A DNA stretch of 64,000 nucleotides. It comes from an uncultured bacterium (GTDB lineage Bacteria; Bacillota; Clostridia; Lachnospirales; Lachnospiraceae). The notes below the pieces were generated by a model. The model saw nothing but the letters and a program-made list of their open reading frames with translations. It was not told the DNA's origin and did no database searches. The position numbers and the translations under genes were made by a program. This document shows positions 39,241-49,268 of the stretch, in pieces (within the stretch, counting starts at the first letter, position 1; the number at the start of each line of letters is the position of its first letter). The stretch covers positions 1 to 64,000 of the forward strand of contig CAMXIF010000005.1 in assembly GCA_947243845.1 (NCBI GenBank), read 5' to 3'.

Positions 39241-40485
39241 ATGCAGAATGTCTATACAGTTGCACAGGTCAATTCTTATATTAAAAATATGTTCACGCAG
39301 GATTTTATGTTGCAGTCGATTCGGGTTAAGGGAGAAGTCAGCAACTGCAAATATCATACCTCTGGACATATTTATTTTACATTAAAGGATATAAAAGGAT
39401 CTATAGCATGCGTTATGTTTGCTTCCTGCCGCAAAGGTCTGGCTTTTCGGCTGGCGGAAGGTCAGCAGGTGGTGGTTAACGGCAGCGTAGATGTCTATGA
39501 ACGGGACGGCAGATATCAGCTCTATGCCAGAGAGATTTCTCTGGATGGTGCAGGTGCCCTCTATGAACAGTATGAGCGTCTGAAGAGGGAACTGGAAGAG
39601 CGCGGGATGTTTGCAGCCCAGTATAAACAGCCTATCCCGCGCTATATCAGGACGCTCGGTGTGGTGACGGCATCCACAGGGGCGGCAGTGAGGGATATTA
39701 TCAATATTGCCAGCAGAAGAAATCCTTATGTACAGATTATTCTCTACCCGGCAATCGTGCAGGGGGAGGCGGCGGTTCCCAGTATTATAAACGGCATTCG
39801 TGCGCTGGAAAGACAAGGGGTGGATACGATCATTGTCGGCAGGGGCGGCGGTTCCATCGAAGACCTCTGGGCGTTCAATGAGGAAGCGGTGGCACAGGCT
39901 ATCTTTGATTGCAGTGTTCCTGTTATTTCGGCTGTCGGGCATGAGACAGATACGACCATAGCGGATTTTGTGGCAGATCTCAGGGCGCCGACTCCATCGG
40001 CAGCTGCCGAACTTGCGGTTTATGATATAGGACAACTGCAGGATAAACTGGATGAATACGCGTATACCATGAGACATCATCTGGACATTGTGATGCAGCG
40101 GGCGCGCAGAGAAGTGGAACAGTATCGGGCAAGATTAAAATACGTCAGTCCGGCGAATATGATCCGTATGAAAAGAACACAGGCGTTATTTTTAGAGGAA
40201 AGACTGCAGAAGGGCATGGAGAGGCAGTTGATCGACAGAAAGCACAGGCTTGCTCTCTATGCAGAGCAGATGAAGGGCCTCTCACCGCTGGATAAACTAT
40301 GCCAGGGGTATTCCTACGTTTCGGATGCAGGCGGCAGGACATTGTCTAGTGTGCAGCAGGCTGACGTGGGGGATCAGATTATAGTTTATGTGAAGGATGG
40401 ACAGATAAAAGCCGAAGTAACGGATACCGAGATGAGAGAACTTACAGAAAGCATAAATTGTGCTGCGGCAGATGAGGAAAACTGA
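39241..40485 (+). CDS. xseA: Exodeoxyribonuclease VII large subunit
   Basis: YTVAQVNSYIKNMF...GEVSNCKYHTSGHIYFTLKD...GRGGGSIEDLWAFNEE...SAVGHETDTTIADFVADLRAPTPSAAAEL. Confidence 0.97.
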   Translation: MQNVYTVAQVNSYIKNMFTQDFMLQSIRVKGEVSNCKYHTSGHIYFTLKDIKGSIACVMFASCRKGLAFRLAEGQQVVVNGSVDVYERDGRYQLYAREISLDGAGALYEQYERLKRELEERGMFAAQYKQPIPRYIRTLGVVTASTGAAVRDIINIASRRNPYVQIILYPAIVQGEAAVPSIINGIRALERQGVDTIIVGRGGGSIEDLWAFNEEAVAQAIFDCSVPVISAVGHETDTTIADFVADLRAPTPSAAAELAVYDIGQLQDKLDEYAYTMRHHLDIVMQRARREVEQYRARLKYVSPANMIRMKRTQALFLEERLQKGMERQLIDRKHRLALYAEQMKGLSPLDKLCQGYSYVSDAGGRTLSSVQQADVGDQIIVYVKDGQIKAEVTDTEMRELTESINCAAADEEN

Positions 40486-40496
40486 TTGCAGGATAT

Positions 40497-40748
40497 ATGG
40501 AGGTTGGCATGAAGGATAAAGACACAATGGTACAGGAAGAACAAGAACGGCCGTTATCTTTAGAGGAGACTTTTGAGCAGATTGAGGAAGTGATTGCCCA
40601 TCTGGAGGCGGAAGAGATTACGCTGGAAGAGTCTTTTCAGGAGTATAACAGGGGAATGAAACTGTTGCAGCATTGTAATGCGACAATCGATCAGGTAGAA
40701 AAAAAGGTACTGCAGATTAATGAAGATGGTGGTTTAGATGAATTTTAA
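40497..40748 (+). CDS. xseB: Exodeoxyribonuclease VII small subunit
   Basis: SLEETFEQIEEVIAHLEAEEITLEESFQEYNRGMKLLQHC; start possibly MKDKDTM. Confidence 0.93.
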   Translation: MEVGMKDKDTMVQEEQERPLSLEETFEQIEEVIAHLEAEEITLEESFQEYNRGMKLLQHCNATIDQVEKKVLQINEDGGLDEF

Positions 40749-41640
40749 GGAAGAAATGGAGCAAAAGGCGGAGCAGATTGAGGAGATGATCAGAGATCGT
40801 CTGCCCAGAGAAGAAGGATATCAGTGTACTGTGGCGGAGGCCATGAATTATGCCGCCCTGGGCAGTGGGAAGAGGCTGCGCCCCATGTTGATGGCGGAGA
40901 CTGCGGTTTTGTTTGGCGGTGCGGATGACAGACTGTCTCTCTTTATGATGGCCTTAGAGTGCATCCATACGTATTCACTGGTACATGATGATCTGCCGGC
41001 GATGGATGATGACGATTACCGCAGAGGCCGTAAGACCACGCATATCGTTTATGGAGAAGGTATGGCGGTGTTAGCGGGGGATGCGCTTTTGAATTATGCT
41101 TTTGAGACAGCCGCTGCTGCATTTGACGGCATATCAGAAGTGCAGGATTATCGAAGGACAGCGCGGGCGATGCAGATACTCGCAGGCAAGGCCGGTATCT
41201 ACGGTATGATCGGCGGACAATGCGCGGATCTTAAGGCGGAGGAACCGGGGGAGAGTGTAACCGAAGACATGCTTTTGTATATTCATGAGCATAAGACGGC
41301 GGCTCTGATCCAGGCAGCCATGATGATTGGCGCGGTATTGGCCGGGGCGGATGACATGGCAGTTTCACAGATTGAGAAGTGTGCTTACAATATCGGCATT
41401 GCCTTTCAGATTCAGGATGATATCTTGGATGTGACAAGCAGTCTGGAGGTATTGGGCAAGCCTGTGGGAAGCGATGAGAAAAACAATAAACTTACCTATG
41501 TGTCCATGCATGGCCTGGAGGAATCCAGGGAACAGGTAAAGGAACTTTCCAGGGAGGCGATTCAGATCTTGCAGTCATTCGGACAACGGAACCTCTTTTT
41601 GGAAGCGTTGGTGGAACAGTTGATCTACAGAGAAAAATAA
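40738..41640 (+). CDS. ispA: Polyprenyl (farnesyl) diphosphate synthase
   Basis: GKRLRPML...LVHDDLPAMDDDDYRRGRKTTH...FQIQDDILD. Confidence 0.95.
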   Translation: MNFKEEMEQKAEQIEEMIRDRLPREEGYQCTVAEAMNYAALGSGKRLRPMLMAETAVLFGGADDRLSLFMMALECIHTYSLVHDDLPAMDDDDYRRGRKTTHIVYGEGMAVLAGDALLNYAFETAAAAFDGISEVQDYRRTARAMQILAGKAGIYGMIGGQCADLKAEEPGESVTEDMLLYIHEHKTAALIQAAMMIGAVLAGADDMAVSQIEKCAYNIGIAFQIQDDILDVTSSLEVLGKPVGSDEKNNKLTYVSMHGLEESREQVKELSREAIQILQSFGQRNLFLEALVEQLIYREK

Positions 41641-41650
41641 GGGGCATACC

Positions 41651-43525
41651 ATGTTATTGGAAAAAATTGAACAGGCAAATGATATTAAGCAGATCGCACC
41701 GGAAGATTATGGTGTTTTGGCGGAGGAAATCAGGCAGTTCCTGATTCAGACCATCAGTGTGACAGGAGGTCATCTGGGATCCAATCTGGGGGCAGTGGAA
41801 CTGACAATGGCTTTGCATCTGTTCCTGGACTTGCCGGAAGATAAACTGATCTGGGATGTGGGACATCAGTCCTACACGCATAAGATTTTGACAGGCAGAA
41901 GGGATGGATTTGTTAATTTGCGCAAATTTGGCGGGATGAGCGGTTTCCCCAAACGCAAGGAGAGTGACTGTGATTGTTTTGATACGGGGCACAGTTCTAC
42001 TTCCATATCGGCAGGTCTTGGTATGGTGAAAGCCAGGGATCTTCAGGGCGGCAGTCAGACGATCGTATCTGTGATAGGGGATGGTTCTCTTACGGGCGGC
42101 ATGGCTTATGAGGCATTGAATAACGCTTCCCGTCTGGAGACTAATTTTATTATTGTGTTAAATGATAATAACATGTCTATATCCGAGAATGTGGGCGGTG
42201 TCTCGAAGTATCTGAACAATATCCGAACAGCGGATACCTATCTTGGCCTGAAGGAGGGAGTCTATAATTCTCTGCACGGTAAGTCCAAATACGGGGATAA
42301 AGTAGTATCCCAGATCAGGCGTGCCAAGAGCAGCTTCAAGCATCTCGTGGTGCCGGGGATGCTGTTTGAAGATATGGGAATCACGTATCTGGGACCGGTG
42401 GACGGTCACAATATTCCTGAGATGGTACATATGTTGAGGGAAGCTCGCAAAGTTAAGAAGGCGGTCATGGTTCATGTCATTACCCAGAAGGGCAGAGGAT
42501 ACGTGCCGGCGGAGCGGCATCCCGCCAGATTTCATGGGGCGGAGCCTTTCGATATAGAGACTGGTATTCCCAGTTCGCCCAGAACCAAGGCGAACTATAC
42601 AGATATTTTTTCCACAGTCATGTGTAAGCTGGGGCAGCGGGACGAAAAAGTGGTGGCGATCACGGCAGCCATGCCGGACGGTACGGGCCTGAAGCGTTTT
42701 CGAAATATGTACCCGGAACGATTCTTTGATGTGGGAATTGCGGAGGAACATGCAGTGACTTTTGCGGCAGGACTTGCGGCGGGAGGACTGAAACCCATAG
42801 TGGCCATTTATTCGTCTTTTCTGCAGCGTGCTTATGACCAGATTCTGCACGATGTATGTATCCAGAATCTTCCGGTGGTGTTCTGTATAGACCGGGCAGG
42901 TCTGGTGGGCAGTGATGGCGAGACGCATCAGGGCATTTTTGATCTGTCTTATCTGTCCTCCATACCGAATATGCATATTATGGCGCCCAAGAATAAATGG
43001 GAGCTTTCCGATATGATAAAGTTTGCGCTTGCGTTCGGCGGGCCGGTGGCGATCCGTTATCCCAGAGGGGAGGCCTTTGACGGCCTGAAAAATAATAGGG
43101 AGCCTATTGTATACGGAAAGAGTGAGGCCATTTATCAGGAGAAGGATATCATGCTCTTGGCGGTAGGCAGTATGGTGAAAGTAGCGCTGACTGTGCGGGA
43201 ACAGCTGATAGAGCAGGGGTATGCCTGTTCGCTGGTGAATGCCAGATTTGTGAAACCCATAGATGAAGAGATGATCAAAGAAGCCTGTAAGGGACATCGT
43301 CTGATTGTGACGATGGAGGAAAACGTGGCCAGCGGCGGTTATGGCGAGAAGGTTAGGGAATATGTGGATAACCTGGGCGTTTCCACGCAGGTGATCGGCA
43401 TTTCGATTCCGGACGAATATGTGGAACATGGCAATGTGGAACTGTTGAAGCAGGAGATTGGGATTGATGCCCGTTCAATTGTGGAAAAAGTCAGCAATAA
43501 ATATAAAACTTTGATGAATCAGTAG
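41651..43525 (+). CDS. dxs: 1-deoxy-D-xylulose-5-phosphate synthase
   Basis: GGHLGSNLGAVELTMALH...DVGHQSYTHKILTGRRD...GDGSLTGGMAYEALNNA. Confidence 0.98.
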   Translation: MLLEKIEQANDIKQIAPEDYGVLAEEIRQFLIQTISVTGGHLGSNLGAVELTMALHLFLDLPEDKLIWDVGHQSYTHKILTGRRDGFVNLRKFGGMSGFPKRKESDCDCFDTGHSSTSISAGLGMVKARDLQGGSQTIVSVIGDGSLTGGMAYEALNNASRLETNFIIVLNDNNMSISENVGGVSKYLNNIRTADTYLGLKEGVYNSLHGKSKYGDKVVSQIRRAKSSFKHLVVPGMLFEDMGITYLGPVDGHNIPEMVHMLREARKVKKAVMVHVITQKGRGYVPAERHPARFHGAEPFDIETGIPSSPRTKANYTDIFSTVMCKLGQRDEKVVAITAAMPDGTGLKRFRNMYPERFFDVGIAEEHAVTFAAGLAAGGLKPIVAIYSSFLQRAYDQILHDVCIQNLPVVFCIDRAGLVGSDGETHQGIFDLSYLSSIPNMHIMAPKNKWELSDMIKFALAFGGPVAIRYPRGEAFDGLKNNREPIVYGKSEAIYQEKDIMLLAVGSMVKVALTVREQLIEQGYACSLVNARFVKPIDEEMIKEACKGHRLIVTMEENVASGGYGEKVREYVDNLGVSTQVIGISIPDEYVEHGNVELLKQEIGIDARSIVEKVSNKYKTLMNQ

Positions 43526-43531
43526 GGACTT

Positions 43532-44428
43532 ATGAAGGAAAGATTGGATGTGATTCTGGTCAGACAGGGCTATGCCCAGTCCAGAGAGAAGGCAAAAGCG
43601 TTACTCATGACAGGCAATGTCTTTGTAGACGGACAGCGGGAGGACAAGGCGGGCACCACGTTTGACGAGAGTAAGATACGGATTGAGGTGAAGGGAAATC
43701 CGCTGCCATATGTGAGCCGCGGCGGCTTGAAATTGGAGCGGGCACTCAGACAGTTTCCCATCATCCTGCAGGATAATGTGTGTATGGATATCGGTGCCTC
43801 CACAGGCGGGTTTACGGATTGTATGCTGCAAAACGGGGCGGCGAAAGTTTATGCCATCGATGTAGGACATGGACAACTGGACTGGAAACTGAGAAGCGAT
43901 GCCAGAGTGGTCTGTATGGAGAAAACAAATTTCAGGTATGTGACAGACCAAGACATCACGGAAACGATAGATTTTGCTTCGGTGGATGTCTCCTTTATTT
44001 CCCTGACTAAGATTTTGATTCCGGCCAAAAATCTGCTGCGTGCAAACGGACAGATGGTATGTCTTATAAAGCCACAGTTTGAGGCCGGCAGGGATAGAGT
44101 AGGCAAAAAGGGCGTGGTGCGGGATCCTGAAGTACACACAGAGGTGATACACAAAGTAATTGATTATGTGGATATAATCGGATTTGTGGTTGCAGGACTT
44201 ACCTATTCGCCGGTGAAAGGCCCCGAGGGAAATATAGAGTATCTTTTGTGGATAGAAAAGAGAGCAGAGATTCCGGAAACGGTTACCTCCATGACGGAAG
44301 CAGAAGCGCTTGGGGCGCTGCATACAGTCCTGACACAGGAGAACGGCATATCTCAGGAACAGGAGATGACAGAGCGTATCCGGCAGGTGGTGGCAGAAGC
44401 GCACGATAAGTTGGATGAGGCCAGATGA
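43532..44428 (+). CDS. tlyA: TlyA family rRNA 2'-O-methyltransferase / S4-domain protein
   Basis: MKERLDVILVRQGYAQSREKAKALLMTGNVFVDG...VSRGGLKLERAL...DIGASTGGFTDCMLQNGA. Confidence 0.95.
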   Translation: MKERLDVILVRQGYAQSREKAKALLMTGNVFVDGQREDKAGTTFDESKIRIEVKGNPLPYVSRGGLKLERALRQFPIILQDNVCMDIGASTGGFTDCMLQNGAAKVYAIDVGHGQLDWKLRSDARVVCMEKTNFRYVTDQDITETIDFASVDVSFISLTKILIPAKNLLRANGQMVCLIKPQFEAGRDRVGKKGVVRDPEVHTEVIHKVIDYVDIIGFVVAGLTYSPVKGPEGNIEYLLWIEKRAEIPETVTSMTEAEALGALHTVLTQENGISQEQEMTERIRQVVAEAHDKLDEAR

Positions 44429-45265
44429 TTGATGAAAAAGTTTTATCTGATCACCAATGAGGGGAAGGATCCCCAGGGTGATGTAACGAAAAGGATAGTA
44501 GAGTATATTGAGAGCCATGGCGGGGAGACATTTTGTGTCAAGAACGAGAAGCAGGCTCTTATGGATTGCGGGGATATGGCAGGCTGCGCATTGGTGCTGG
44601 GCGGAGACGGCACCATGCTCCGGGCGGCCCGGAATATGATGGGCAGCGATGTTCCGCTTATCGGTATCAATCTTGGCACGCTGGGATATCTGGCAGAAGT
44701 GGAGAGCGCCCATGTGGAAGAGGCTTTGGACAAATTGCTGCGGGATGACTTTATCAGGGAGAATCGTATGATGCTTTCCGGCAGGGTGGAGAATCGGGAG
44801 GGAGCCGAAGAGGATTACGCCCTGAATGACATTGTGATTTCACGCAGCGGCTCTTTGCAGATATTGACCTTCCATATTTTGGTGAACGGTCAATTCTTGA
44901 CCACTTATTGTGCAGATGGCATGATCGTGGCAACACCTACCGGCTCCACTGCCTATAATCTTTCGGCTGGGGGACCGATTGTGAAGCCGGGAGCGAAGAT
45001 GATTCTTCTGACACCGGTCTGTCCACATACGCTGAATACCAGAAGCATTGTGTTTGCACCGGAGGATGAGATTACAATCGAGATTCCACAGGGCAAGGAT
45101 GGCGGCCGGCAGAGTATGGAGGCTAATTTTGACGGCAGTCATAAGGTGGCATTGTATACCGGTGACAGAATTGTGGTGCGCAGGGCGGATAAGACCACAG
45201 GAATTTTAAAGTTGAATACGGAGAGTTTCCTTTCGGTACTCCATAAAAAAATCGGGGAAGGATGA
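44429..45265 (+). CDS. nadK: NAD kinase
   Basis: LVLGGDGTMLRAAR...GINLGTLGYLAEVE...DGMIVATPTGSTAYNLSAGGPIV. Confidence 0.97.
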   Translation: MMKKFYLITNEGKDPQGDVTKRIVEYIESHGGETFCVKNEKQALMDCGDMAGCALVLGGDGTMLRAARNMMGSDVPLIGINLGTLGYLAEVESAHVEEALDKLLRDDFIRENRMMLSGRVENREGAEEDYALNDIVISRSGSLQILTFHILVNGQFLTTYCADGMIVATPTGSTAYNLSAGGPIVKPGAKMILLTPVCPHTLNTRSIVFAPEDEITIEIPQGKDGGRQSMEANFDGSHKVALYTGDRIVVRRADKTTGILKLNTESFLSVLHKKIGEG

Positions 45266-45284
45266 TAAGGGTTACGGCAAAGCG

Positions 45285-45737
45285 ATGAAAAAGGCAAGAC
45301 ATGAAAAGATTATAGAATTGATTTCCGGACATGAGATAGAGACGCAGGAAGAGTTGGTGGAACGCCTGCGGGGGAGCGGATACGAGGTCACACAGGCCAC
45401 TGTTTCCAGGGACATCAGGGAATTGAAACTCTCTAAGATTCCCAATGGGAAAGGACAGCAGAAATATGTGGCCTTTACCCAGGAGGAACCCCACCTGGGA
45501 GATAAGTACAGCAGGGTACTCAAGGAAGGGTATGTATCCATGGCTCTGGCCCAGAATCTTTTGGTCTTAAAGACGGTGTCCGGCATGGCGATGGCGGTTG
45601 CAGCCGCAGTGGACGCTTTGAAAATAGAGGAGATTGTGGGCTGTATTGCGGGAGACAACACGGTGATGATGGCCATGAGAAATGAGAAGGACGCGGAAGC
45701 GGTCATGGATAAGATCGGCCGTCTGGTAGCCCGCTGA
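45285..45737 (+). CDS. argR: Arginine repressor
   Basis: RHEKIIELISGHEIETQEELVERLRGSGYEVTQATVSRDIRELKLSK...GCIAGDNTVM. Confidence 0.97.
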   Translation: MKKARHEKIIELISGHEIETQEELVERLRGSGYEVTQATVSRDIRELKLSKIPNGKGQQKYVAFTQEEPHLGDKYSRVLKEGYVSMALAQNLLVLKTVSGMAMAVAAAVDALKIEEIVGCIAGDNTVMMAMRNEKDAEAVMDKIGRLVAR

Positions 45738-45770
45738 AGACAGAAAATATTCCAAGAAACGGGGATAAAA

Positions 45771-47453
45771 ATGTTACAGAGTTTACATGTGAAAAATCTG
45801 GCCCTGATTGATGAGACGGAAGTTTCATTTACAGAAGGTCTTAATATTTTGACTGGTGAGACCGGCGCCGGCAAATCTGTCATCATCGGTTCCATCAATC
45901 TTGCGCTGGGAGCCAAGGCGGATAAAGAGATGATACGATCCGGTGCGGAGTACGCTCTGGTGGAACTGACTTTTGAGGTGGAGAATGAGAGACAGTGCCG
46001 GGCGATACAGGAACTGGAACTTCCCTTAGAGGAAGGTCAGGTAATCATACAGAGAAAAATCATGCCAAACCGCAGTGTGTGCAAGGTGTGCGGGGAGACA
46101 GTGACAGCCAGACAACTCAAGCAGCTGGCGGAGATATTGATTGATATCCATGGTCAGCATGAGCATCAATCCCTGCTGCAGGCGGCCCGGCAGATGGAGA
46201 TTTTGGATGCCTATGCGGGAGAGGAACTGGAAGTGCATAAGACAGCGCTGAAAGAGCGTTACAGACAGTATAAAGAGGTGAGGGAAGAACTGCTTTCAAA
46301 CGCAGTGGACGAAGAGACACGCAGACGAGAGATATCTCTTGCCGAGTTCGAGTGTAAGGAGATTGCGGAGGCAGCCCTCACTGTGGGAGAGGATGAAGAG
46401 GTAGAGAAAGCCTACCAGAAAATGCTCTATGCCCAGAAGATCAGGGAAGCGACAGTGAACGTTCACGGCCTGTGCGGCTATGAGGATAATGGCATGGGAA
46501 GTTTGATGGGACGTGCTCTCAAAGAAATCCGCAGCGTGTCTGCCTATGATGATGCCTTGCAGGAATTTGAAAAGCAGCTTTTGGACATGGACGGCCTGCT
46601 CAATGACTATAACAGGGCGATAGCGGAGTACCTTTCCAATCTGGAATTTGACGCGCAGCTTTTTGACCAGACGGAAAGAAGACTCAATCTGCTCAATCAT
46701 TTAAAGTCAAAATATGGAAATACGGTGGAGGAGATTCTTGCCTATTATGAAAGGGCGCAGGAGGTCATTGCCAAATATCAAGATTACGATGCTTATCGGA
46801 TAGAACTATCAAGAAAAGCGGATACTTTATATCAGGAAGTTTTGACACTGTGCGGTGAAATTTCCAATATACGTATGCAAAATGCCGATACCTTATCGGA
46901 AGAAATGCGAAGTGCGCTTGAAGATTTGAATTTTGATCATGTTGCCTTTCAGATTCAGATATCGCCCAAGGAGGAGCGGCTGGGAGAAAACGGCTATGAT
47001 CAGGTCACTTTTCTGATTTCCACTAACACCGGAGAAGCCCTGAAAGAACTTACGCAGGTGGCCAGCGGCGGTGAACTGTCCCGTATCATGCTGGCACTTA
47101 AGACGGTGTTAGCTGATAAGGATGAGATCGAAACGCTGATATTTGACGAAATCGATACCGGAATCAGCGGCAGGACAGCCTGGAAAGTTTCAGAAAAAAT
47201 GGGAATTTTGGGAAGAGGTCATCAATTGATCTGTATTACGCATCTGCCGCAGATTGCGGCTATGGCAGATACCCACTTTTATATAGAAAAACAGGTGACG
47301 AACGACAGGGCGATCACCGATATACGAAGGCTGGAGGAGCGAGAGAGCGTGGAGGAACTTGCCAGGATGCTTGGCGGCGCGCAGATTACGGAGAATGTTT
47401 TGAAAAACGCTGAGGAAATGAAAGATTTGGCAAGAAAAACAAAACAATATTAA
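45771..47453 (+). CDS. recN: DNA repair protein RecN
   Basis: ILTGETGAGKSVIIGSINLALGAKA...VASGGELSRIMLALK...FDEIDTGISGRTA. Confidence 0.97.
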   Translation: MLQSLHVKNLALIDETEVSFTEGLNILTGETGAGKSVIIGSINLALGAKADKEMIRSGAEYALVELTFEVENERQCRAIQELELPLEEGQVIIQRKIMPNRSVCKVCGETVTARQLKQLAEILIDIHGQHEHQSLLQAARQMEILDAYAGEELEVHKTALKERYRQYKEVREELLSNAVDEETRRREISLAEFECKEIAEAALTVGEDEEVEKAYQKMLYAQKIREATVNVHGLCGYEDNGMGSLMGRALKEIRSVSAYDDALQEFEKQLLDMDGLLNDYNRAIAEYLSNLEFDAQLFDQTERRLNLLNHLKSKYGNTVEEILAYYERAQEVIAKYQDYDAYRIELSRKADTLYQEVLTLCGEISNIRMQNADTLSEEMRSALEDLNFDHVAFQIQISPKEERLGENGYDQVTFLISTNTGEALKELTQVASGGELSRIMLALKTVLADKDEIETLIFDEIDTGISGRTAWKVSEKMGILGRGHQLICITHLPQIAAMADTHFYIEKQVTNDRAITDIRRLEERESVEELARMLGGAQITENVLKNAEEMKDLARKTKQY

Positions 47454-47482
47454 ATTAAAAAATCGGATTTTTCATATACTAG

Positions 47483-47516
47483 AAAGGACATACTGTAATG
47501 TGTGTCCTTTTTCTGT
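47483..47516 (+). terminator. Intrinsic terminator downstream of recN
   Basis: aaaggacata-ctgtaa-tgtgtgtccttttt. Confidence 0.75.
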
Positions 47517-48882
47517 TAAGAAAATAGGAAAGACGAGGAATGGAAAGTTGAGCGATTTGATATATATGACCAAACAACAGGAAAAAAAATACAGAGGCTT
47601 TTTATATATTTTACTCATTGCCGGGGTGGCGGCACTGATCGTGACAATCTATTTTACCTATTGGGATAAGATTCCTTCCACCATCAAGATTCGAGCCGGC
47701 GTGGAACAGGAACTGGACTTTAGGGTTCCCGTATCCGGGGAGATTTACCGGATTCCAGAGGAGGCGGCGCAGGTATCTTCCGTGACAGAACTGGCGGATT
47801 CCGAGGTCGTGAAAGCGGAGGATGCGGCAAGAAGTATCCACGTGGATTTTGCACATACGGTCAAAGTCAGGGCAAATGCGATTGATACTTACCAGATGGA
47901 TCTGAAATTGTTCGGTGTTCTTCCTTATAAAAATGTGGATATCCAGGTAATCCAGGATAAAATGCTGATTCCTTCCGGCATCCCTATCGGTATTTATGTC
48001 AAGACCAACGGGGTTCTGGTGGTAGGTGTCGGAGAATTTGAGAACAGCAGCGGGGAAACGGTGTCGCCCGCCAAATATGCGCTGCAAAAGGGAGATTACA
48101 TTCTGGAAATTGACGGGGAAACGGTGGAAAACAAGAAGCAGCTGATCAGGCTGGTGGAGGAGTCTGAAGGAAAAGATATGGTGTTGACCATCAAGAGAAA
48201 TGATGAAATAACAGATGTTATGATAGAACCCGACATCAATAAGAGCAGCGAGTGGAAACTTGGTATATGGATACGGGACAATGCCCAGGGTATCGGAACC
48301 ATGACGTATGAGGGGACAGATCATACCTTCGGGGCACTGGGACACGGGATTAATGATGTGGATACTTCCATCCTGATGAATCTGGAGGAAGGTATGCTGT
48401 ATAAGACAGAGATTGTGGGTATCACCAGGGGAGCCAACGGCGCGCCGGGAGAATTGACGGGTTATATCGAATACGACAGCGATAACGTGATCGGGGAGAT
48501 TACCGAGAATACGGCGGAAGGCATCTTTGGAATCTGCGATGAGAGCCGTATGGAGAAATCTGGTTATGAGCCCATCCCCATTGCCTTAAAACAGGAGATT
48601 GAACTGGGACCAGCACAGATCATCTGTTCCGTTTCCGGGGAACCGGAGTTTTATGATGTGGAAATTGTGGAAGTCAATCTGGAACACGAAAACGTAAACC
48701 GGGGAATCGTCATCCGGGTGGCGGACGAGAAACTCCTGACGCTCACTGGTGGTATTATCCAAGGCATGAGCGGCAGTCCCATCATCCAGAACGGTAAACT
48801 GGTGGGAGCGGTGACCCACGTGCTGGTGAATGATTCCACTAAGGGGTATGGGATTTTTATTGAGGAGATGTTGACCCACTGA
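47500..48882 (+). CDS. spoIVB: SpoIVB peptidase (S55, PDZ domain)
   Basis: PDZ: YALQKGDYILEIDGETVENKKQLIRLV; S55: TFGALGHGINDVDT...GGIIQGMSGSPIIQNGKLVGAVTHVLVNDSTKGYGIFIEEML. N-terminal start uncertain. Confidence 0.95.
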   Translation: MCPFSVKKIGKTRNGKLSDLIYMTKQQEKKYRGFLYILLIAGVAALIVTIYFTYWDKIPSTIKIRAGVEQELDFRVPVSGEIYRIPEEAAQVSSVTELADSEVVKAEDAARSIHVDFAHTVKVRANAIDTYQMDLKLFGVLPYKNVDIQVIQDKMLIPSGIPIGIYVKTNGVLVVGVGEFENSSGETVSPAKYALQKGDYILEIDGETVENKKQLIRLVEESEGKDMVLTIKRNDEITDVMIEPDINKSSEWKLGIWIRDNAQGIGTMTYEGTDHTFGALGHGINDVDTSILMNLEEGMLYKTEIVGITRGANGAPGELTGYIEYDSDNVIGEITENTAEGIFGICDESRMEKSGYEPIPIALKQEIELGPAQIICSVSGEPEFYDVEIVEVNLEHENVNRGIVIRVADEKLLTLTGGIIQGMSGSPIIQNGKLVGAVTHVLVNDSTKGYGIFIEEMLTH

Positions 48883-48909
48883 ATAAGGGAAATATTTCAT
48901 CTTTACAAC

Positions 48910-48923
48910 AGAACGTATGTTTG
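48910..48923. promoter_or_regulatory. Candidate LexA/SOS box
   Basis: agaacgtatgtttg compared with the Firmicute LexA consensus CGAACRNRYGTTYG; upstream of a dinB-containing operon. Confidence 0.6.
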
Positions 48924-48966
48924 ATAACATGATATTACACCAAAGATCAGGAGGGAGGTGTAAGGA

Positions 48967-49266
48967 ATGGAAGAGAACGTGCAGACAGGCATCTTGATAG
49001 ATGGCCCGATTAATATACCGATTCAGATGATGTCTTTAACCGACCGTGACGGCAGGATGACGCCTCAATGGTTCCGCCTGGAGACGGAGAACCATGAGAT
49101 TCATATGTGCCGGATTGAGCAGGTAGTATCCCGTGGGGAAAAGAAGTGTGTGGGCGTGCGGGAGAAACAGTTTATCTGTAAGATCAGGATGGGAGAGGTA
49201 TGTAAGACTCTGGAAATGCGGTACAGTGTTGAGTCCCAGAAATGGCGGATCTTCCAGTTCCTGTAA
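48967..49266 (+). CDS. Uncharacterised small protein preceding dinB
   Basis: 99 aa, RBS ggaggg; stop 2 nt before the dinB ATG. Confidence 0.7.
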   Translation: MEENVQTGILIDGPINIPIQMMSLTDRDGRMTPQWFRLETENHEIHMCRIEQVVSRGEKKCVGVREKQFICKIRMGEVCKTLEMRYSVESQKWRIFQFL

Positions 49267-49268
49267 GG

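Noticed and set aside
42158-43429. 423-aa minus-strand ORF opposite dxs
   Set aside because: Fully antisense to a confidently identified dxs gene; His/Arg-rich composition typical of antisense frames. Same logic rejects 43601-44713, 50088-51146, 37489-38238 and 39382-40080.
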